A DNA stretch of 6,892 bases. It comes from Thiobacillus sp. Its GTDB lineage: Bacteria > Pseudomonadota > Gammaproteobacteria > Burkholderiales > Thiobacillaceae. Both the position numbers and the translations under genes were made by a program. Location: NCBI GenBank assembly GCA_024710445.1, contig JANJUT010000002.1, positions 1 to 6,892 on the forward strand, given 5' to 3'. The first letter of the stretch is position 1. The number at the start of each line of letters is the position of its first letter. This document shows positions 5,277-6,892 of this stretch, one piece after another. The notes beneath the pieces are model-generated. The model worked only from the letters and a program-made list of their open reading frames with translations. It was not told the origin of the DNA and ran no database searches.

Positions 5277-6038
5277 ATGATGAAAAAACTGTTGCTGACC
5301 TTGAGCCTGTCGCTGTCTGTCGTGCCCGTTTATGCCGATGAACTCGGACCCACGGAAGGGGCGGACCTGCCGCCGGCACGCATTACCCCGAGCAAGCCAG
5401 TTGCAGCGCCGGTGGAAGCCCCGCCCGTGGAAGCCGCCCCTGCAGCTCCCGCCGTGACAGCGCCGGCGCCACGGGCGATGCCCGTGGCTGAAGCCGCCCC
5501 GGCAGTTCGCGCAAGCGACACAGGCTGGTTTGCAGGCGCAGGCATCGGCTATTCCGAGAATCGCGATTACGAATGTACCGGCTGTGGAGCAGCTATTGGC
5601 AGCCTGGATGATTCAGGATTCGCCTACAAGCTTTTTGGGGGCTACCGGTTGCATCGCAATTTTGCATTGTCCGCGGGTTATATGGACCTGGCTGACACCA
5701 GGGCAGCGGGTGTCGGGGCTGCCTGGAACGACAGGCTGAAAGCAGACGGATTCTATGCAGCTGCGCACGGCATCTTGCCTGTCACCGACAAGATTGATGT
5801 ATTCGCTACTGCAGGTTTCTTGCGTTGGGACCAGAAGGTAACATTCAATGGGACATCGGGAAGCTTCGATGGCACGGACCTGATGTACGGTCTGGGCGCT
5901 GGGTACGCGTTGAACAGGACGGGCGCGAAATTGCAGCTTGAATGGAATCGCTTGACCGACGTGGGCACCAACGACCCTGCGCTTGGGCATATCGACGACT
6001 ACGACCTGTTCACGGTCAATCTGGTCTACCAGTTCTGA
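5277..6038 (+). CDS. OmpA-like outer-membrane beta-barrel protein with Pro/Ala-rich N-terminal linker
   Basis: A 253-residue outer-membrane protein. Residues 1-20 are a signal peptide (MMKK, then a Leu/Ser core, cleavage at VYA/DE). Residues 21-80 form a low-complexity linker rich in Pro, Ala, Val and Glu with repeated PVxEAAP-like units. Residues 81-253 fit a barrel of about 172 residues, the size of an eight-stranded OmpA-type domain: GWFAGAGIGYS, FAYKLFGGYRLHRNFALSAGYMDL, GFYAAAHGILPV, KIDVFATAGFLRWD, MYGLGAGYAL, KLQLEWNRL and LFTVNLVYQF. The chain ends in the Phe expected for Bam-dependent assembly. There is no C-terminal peptidoglycan-binding domain. An ECTGC motif (Cys100 and Cys103) lies in the first predicted surface loop, unusual for such barrels. 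A TATAGT at 5230-5235 is a possible -10 box but lacks a clear -35. Function is unknown beyond a structural or surface role. Confidence 0.85.
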   Translation: MMKKLLLTLSLSLSVVPVYADELGPTEGADLPPARITPSKPVAAPVEAPPVEAAPAAPAVTAPAPRAMPVAEAAPAVRASDTGWFAGAGIGYSENRDYECTGCGAAIGSLDDSGFAYKLFGGYRLHRNFALSAGYMDLADTRAAGVGAAWNDRLKADGFYAAAHGILPVTDKIDVFATAGFLRWDQKVTFNGTSGSFDGTDLMYGLGAGYALNRTGAKLQLEWNRLTDVGTNDPALGHIDDYDLFTVNLVYQF

Positions 6039-6057
6039 GAACAGGGACCGCTCCTGC

Positions 6058-6084
6058 CCCAGGCGGTTAGTGCCGCCAGGGTTT
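6058..6084 (+). terminator. Hairpin terminator after the outer-membrane protein gene
   Basis: CCC-A-GGCGG (6058-6066) pairs with CCGCC-A-GGG (6073-6081) around the loop TTAGTG, giving an eight-pair stem with one A-A mismatch. TTT and further T-rich sequence follow. It begins 20 bases after the TGA at 6038. On the minus strand no U-tract follows, so it serves mainly the rightward gene. A second small hairpin, GCGCT-T5-AGCGC (6093-6107), lies in the last codons of the opposing gene. Confidence 0.55.
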
Positions 6085-6089
6085 CATCT

Positions 6090-6593
6090 TCAGCGCTTTT
6101 TTAGCGCAGCCGCCTTGGGTACCACCAGCCGCACATAGTCGAGTGCTTCGTAGTTCTTGATTTGCGTCGGACCGGCGGGTGCTACATCGATGTATTCGGG
6201 AAAATTCTCAGCTCCGATCCCGCGCCAGCCGGCATAGGTTTCGCAGACGTGCACCGGAATGCCGTCGCGGCTCAGGGACGCTGCGAGTTGATGCACTGCC
6301 GGGTTGTCGGTTCGTCCCGTGGATTGCAACGCAAACATTTCCTGGCCATGGCTCACCAGCGCCATCGGCAGGGCGGGGAAGCGCATTTTCAGGCGCTGCG
6401 ATGCCTGCTTCACCCAGGGCAGTGCCACGTCCAGCGCGCGGGGGTCGCGATCGACGATTTCGAACACTACGCCGTGGGGCGCCACCGGGCGTGCCAATAA
6501 CTCATCCAGACTGAGTGATGCGGCATCGGCCGTGCTGATCAGGGCAAGCAGACAGAGCCAGAAGGCTGGAAAACGGTTGCGGGTTGCATTCAT
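6090..6593 (-). CDS. Exported DsrE-family (sulfur-relay-like) protein
   Basis: A 167-residue protein with an N-terminal signal peptide (MNATRNRF, a hydrophobic core at 10-19, and probable cleavage at ADA/AS near residue 24), so it should act in the periplasm, unlike cytoplasmic DsrE and TusD. The mature part fits a DsrE-like alpha/beta fold: strand GVVFEIVDRD (41-50), helix ALPWVKQASQRLKMRFP (57-73), strand PMALVSHGQEMFAL (76-89), helix AVHQLAASLSRDG (99-111), strand IPVHVCETYAGWRG (112-125), and YIDVAPAGPTQIKNYEALDYVRLVV at the end. Cys117 sits where DsrE/TusD proteins carry their active cysteine; His82-Gly83 is also typical. Cys14 is inside the signal peptide and is not a lipobox. ATG 6593 overlaps the TGA of the ORF upstream (ATGA) and has no ribosome-binding site of its own, suggesting translational coupling. 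The link to sulfur chemistry is by family only. Confidence 0.72.
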   Translation of the reverse strand: MNATRNRFPAFWLCLLALISTADAASLSLDELLARPVAPHGVVFEIVDRDPRALDVALPWVKQASQRLKMRFPALPMALVSHGQEMFALQSTGRTDNPAVHQLAASLSRDGIPVHVCETYAGWRGIGAENFPEYIDVAPAGPTQIKNYEALDYVRLVVPKAAALKKR

Positions 6594-6778
6594 GATGGCC
6601 GGGATTGAATGGGTTGCAGCGGTTTGAGCATGTTCCGGCTGCCCGGTTCCAGCGCGCCGTGAGGGAAATGCCTTGCCAACCCTGTTTGGCGAGCCGCGAG
6701 GGCGCGCTCAGTTTGGCGTAATAAATCGCCGCGAAGAAAAATACCACCGATAACAGCGTCTCCTTGCAGGGCTTTCAT
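6590..6778 (-). CDS. Small ORF of uncertain frame upstream of the DsrE-like gene
   Basis: A 62-codon ORF starting MKALQGDAVIGG and ending LKPLQPIQSRPS. Its TGA (6590-6592) overlaps the ATG of the DsrE-like gene, and GGGAAG stands about seven bases before its ATG. Those are arguments for translation. Against it, another frame across the same DNA (open from about 6771 leftwards to 6502) has higher third-position G+C in its first half (27 of 36 codons from 6750, against 19 of 37 here, by hand count). That frame encodes a membrane-helix-like segment, TLLSVVFFFAAIYYAKL, with AAGGAG at 6760-6765 upstream. The true product may be in that frame, or the gene may carry a frameshift. No family recognised. 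Confidence 0.3.
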   Translation of the reverse strand: MKALQGDAVIGGIFLRGDLLRQTERALAARQTGLARHFPHGALEPGSRNMLKPLQPIQSRPS

Positions 6779-6812
6779 GTGGCGGCTTCCCGCAGAAACG
6801 CTGCGCGGGTCG

Positions 6813-6892
6813 CTAGCGCATTTCGAACGCCTCCTGATGGAACCGGAGATTTCCCGGCCAGGTGGTGTCCAAACTCTTCCTGAGCTTTTCCG
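6813..6892 (-). CDS. C-terminal end of an unidentified protein (partial)
   Basis: The last 25 codons of a minus-strand gene entering from the right edge and ending in TAG at 6813-6815. The visible product ends TTWPGNLRFHQEAFEMR. This frame has strongly G/C-biased third positions, as in the surrounding real genes; the two other minus frames across the same bases read less like protein. It would be the first gene of the minus-strand group that includes the DsrE-like gene. No strong terminator separates it from the following ORF: only a five-pair stem, CGCAG-AAACG-CTGCG, at 6791-6805 without a U-tract. Too short to assign a function. Confidence 0.45.
   Translation of the reverse strand, partial: EKLRKSLDTTWPGNLRFHQEAFEMR

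Noticed and set aside
1..6892. CRISPR array, prophage, toxin-antitoxin or defence system
   Set aside because: No regularly spaced repeats, phage-type genes, or recognisable toxin/antitoxin or nuclease motifs were seen; the genes are housekeeping or envelope types.

Overview
The window looks like a chromosomal stretch of a GC-rich betaproteobacterium, probably from the Nitrosomonadales or Rhodocyclales side of the class. This is an inference from several features: a heterodimeric (alpha/beta) pyruvate dehydrogenase E1, a PEP-CTERM sorted protein of the DUF1566 type, a signal-peptide-bearing DsrE-like protein, and high G+C at third codon positions. No CRISPR array, rRNA or tRNA gene was seen. 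No complete insertion sequence was seen either, although the extreme left edge may touch one.

Left third (1-1966, minus strand): the two E1 subunits of a pyruvate dehydrogenase-type complex, pdhA then pdhB, lie 27 bp apart and read toward the left edge. pdhB is cut by the edge, and its last ~17 codons do not look like the family's usual C terminus. From the 112-bp divergent gap a 487-residue M17 leucyl-aminopeptidase-family enzyme is read rightwards (2079-3542). All seven metal-binding and catalytic residues are present, and a heptanucleotide repeat sits just before the active-site lysine.

Middle (3543-5066): a minus-strand gene encodes a secreted DUF1566/PEP-CTERM protein. Upstream of it is a good match to a sigma-54 (-24/-12) promoter, with a cluster of TGTC/GACA half-sites further upstream that could bind an enhancer-binding activator. 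The opposite-strand neighbour is a 219-residue RluA-type pseudouridine synthase.

Right third (5067-6892): a candidate 39-residue membrane peptide with a strong Shine-Dalgarno sequence leads directly into an OmpA-like eight-stranded outer-membrane barrel with a Pro/Ala-rich N-terminal linker. A hairpin terminator follows. Converging on it from the right is a minus-strand group: the tail of an unidentified protein, a small ORF of uncertain frame, and an exported DsrE-family protein whose start overlaps the small ORF's stop (ATGA).

Functionally the genes are mostly independent housekeeping or envelope units: central carbon entry to acetyl-CoA, peptide turnover, RNA modification, and cell-surface proteins. 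The most noteworthy points are the putative RpoN-controlled PEP-CTERM gene, the frame-sensitive heptamer repeat in the aminopeptidase, the small ORF before the barrel gene, and the abnormal end of pdhB.
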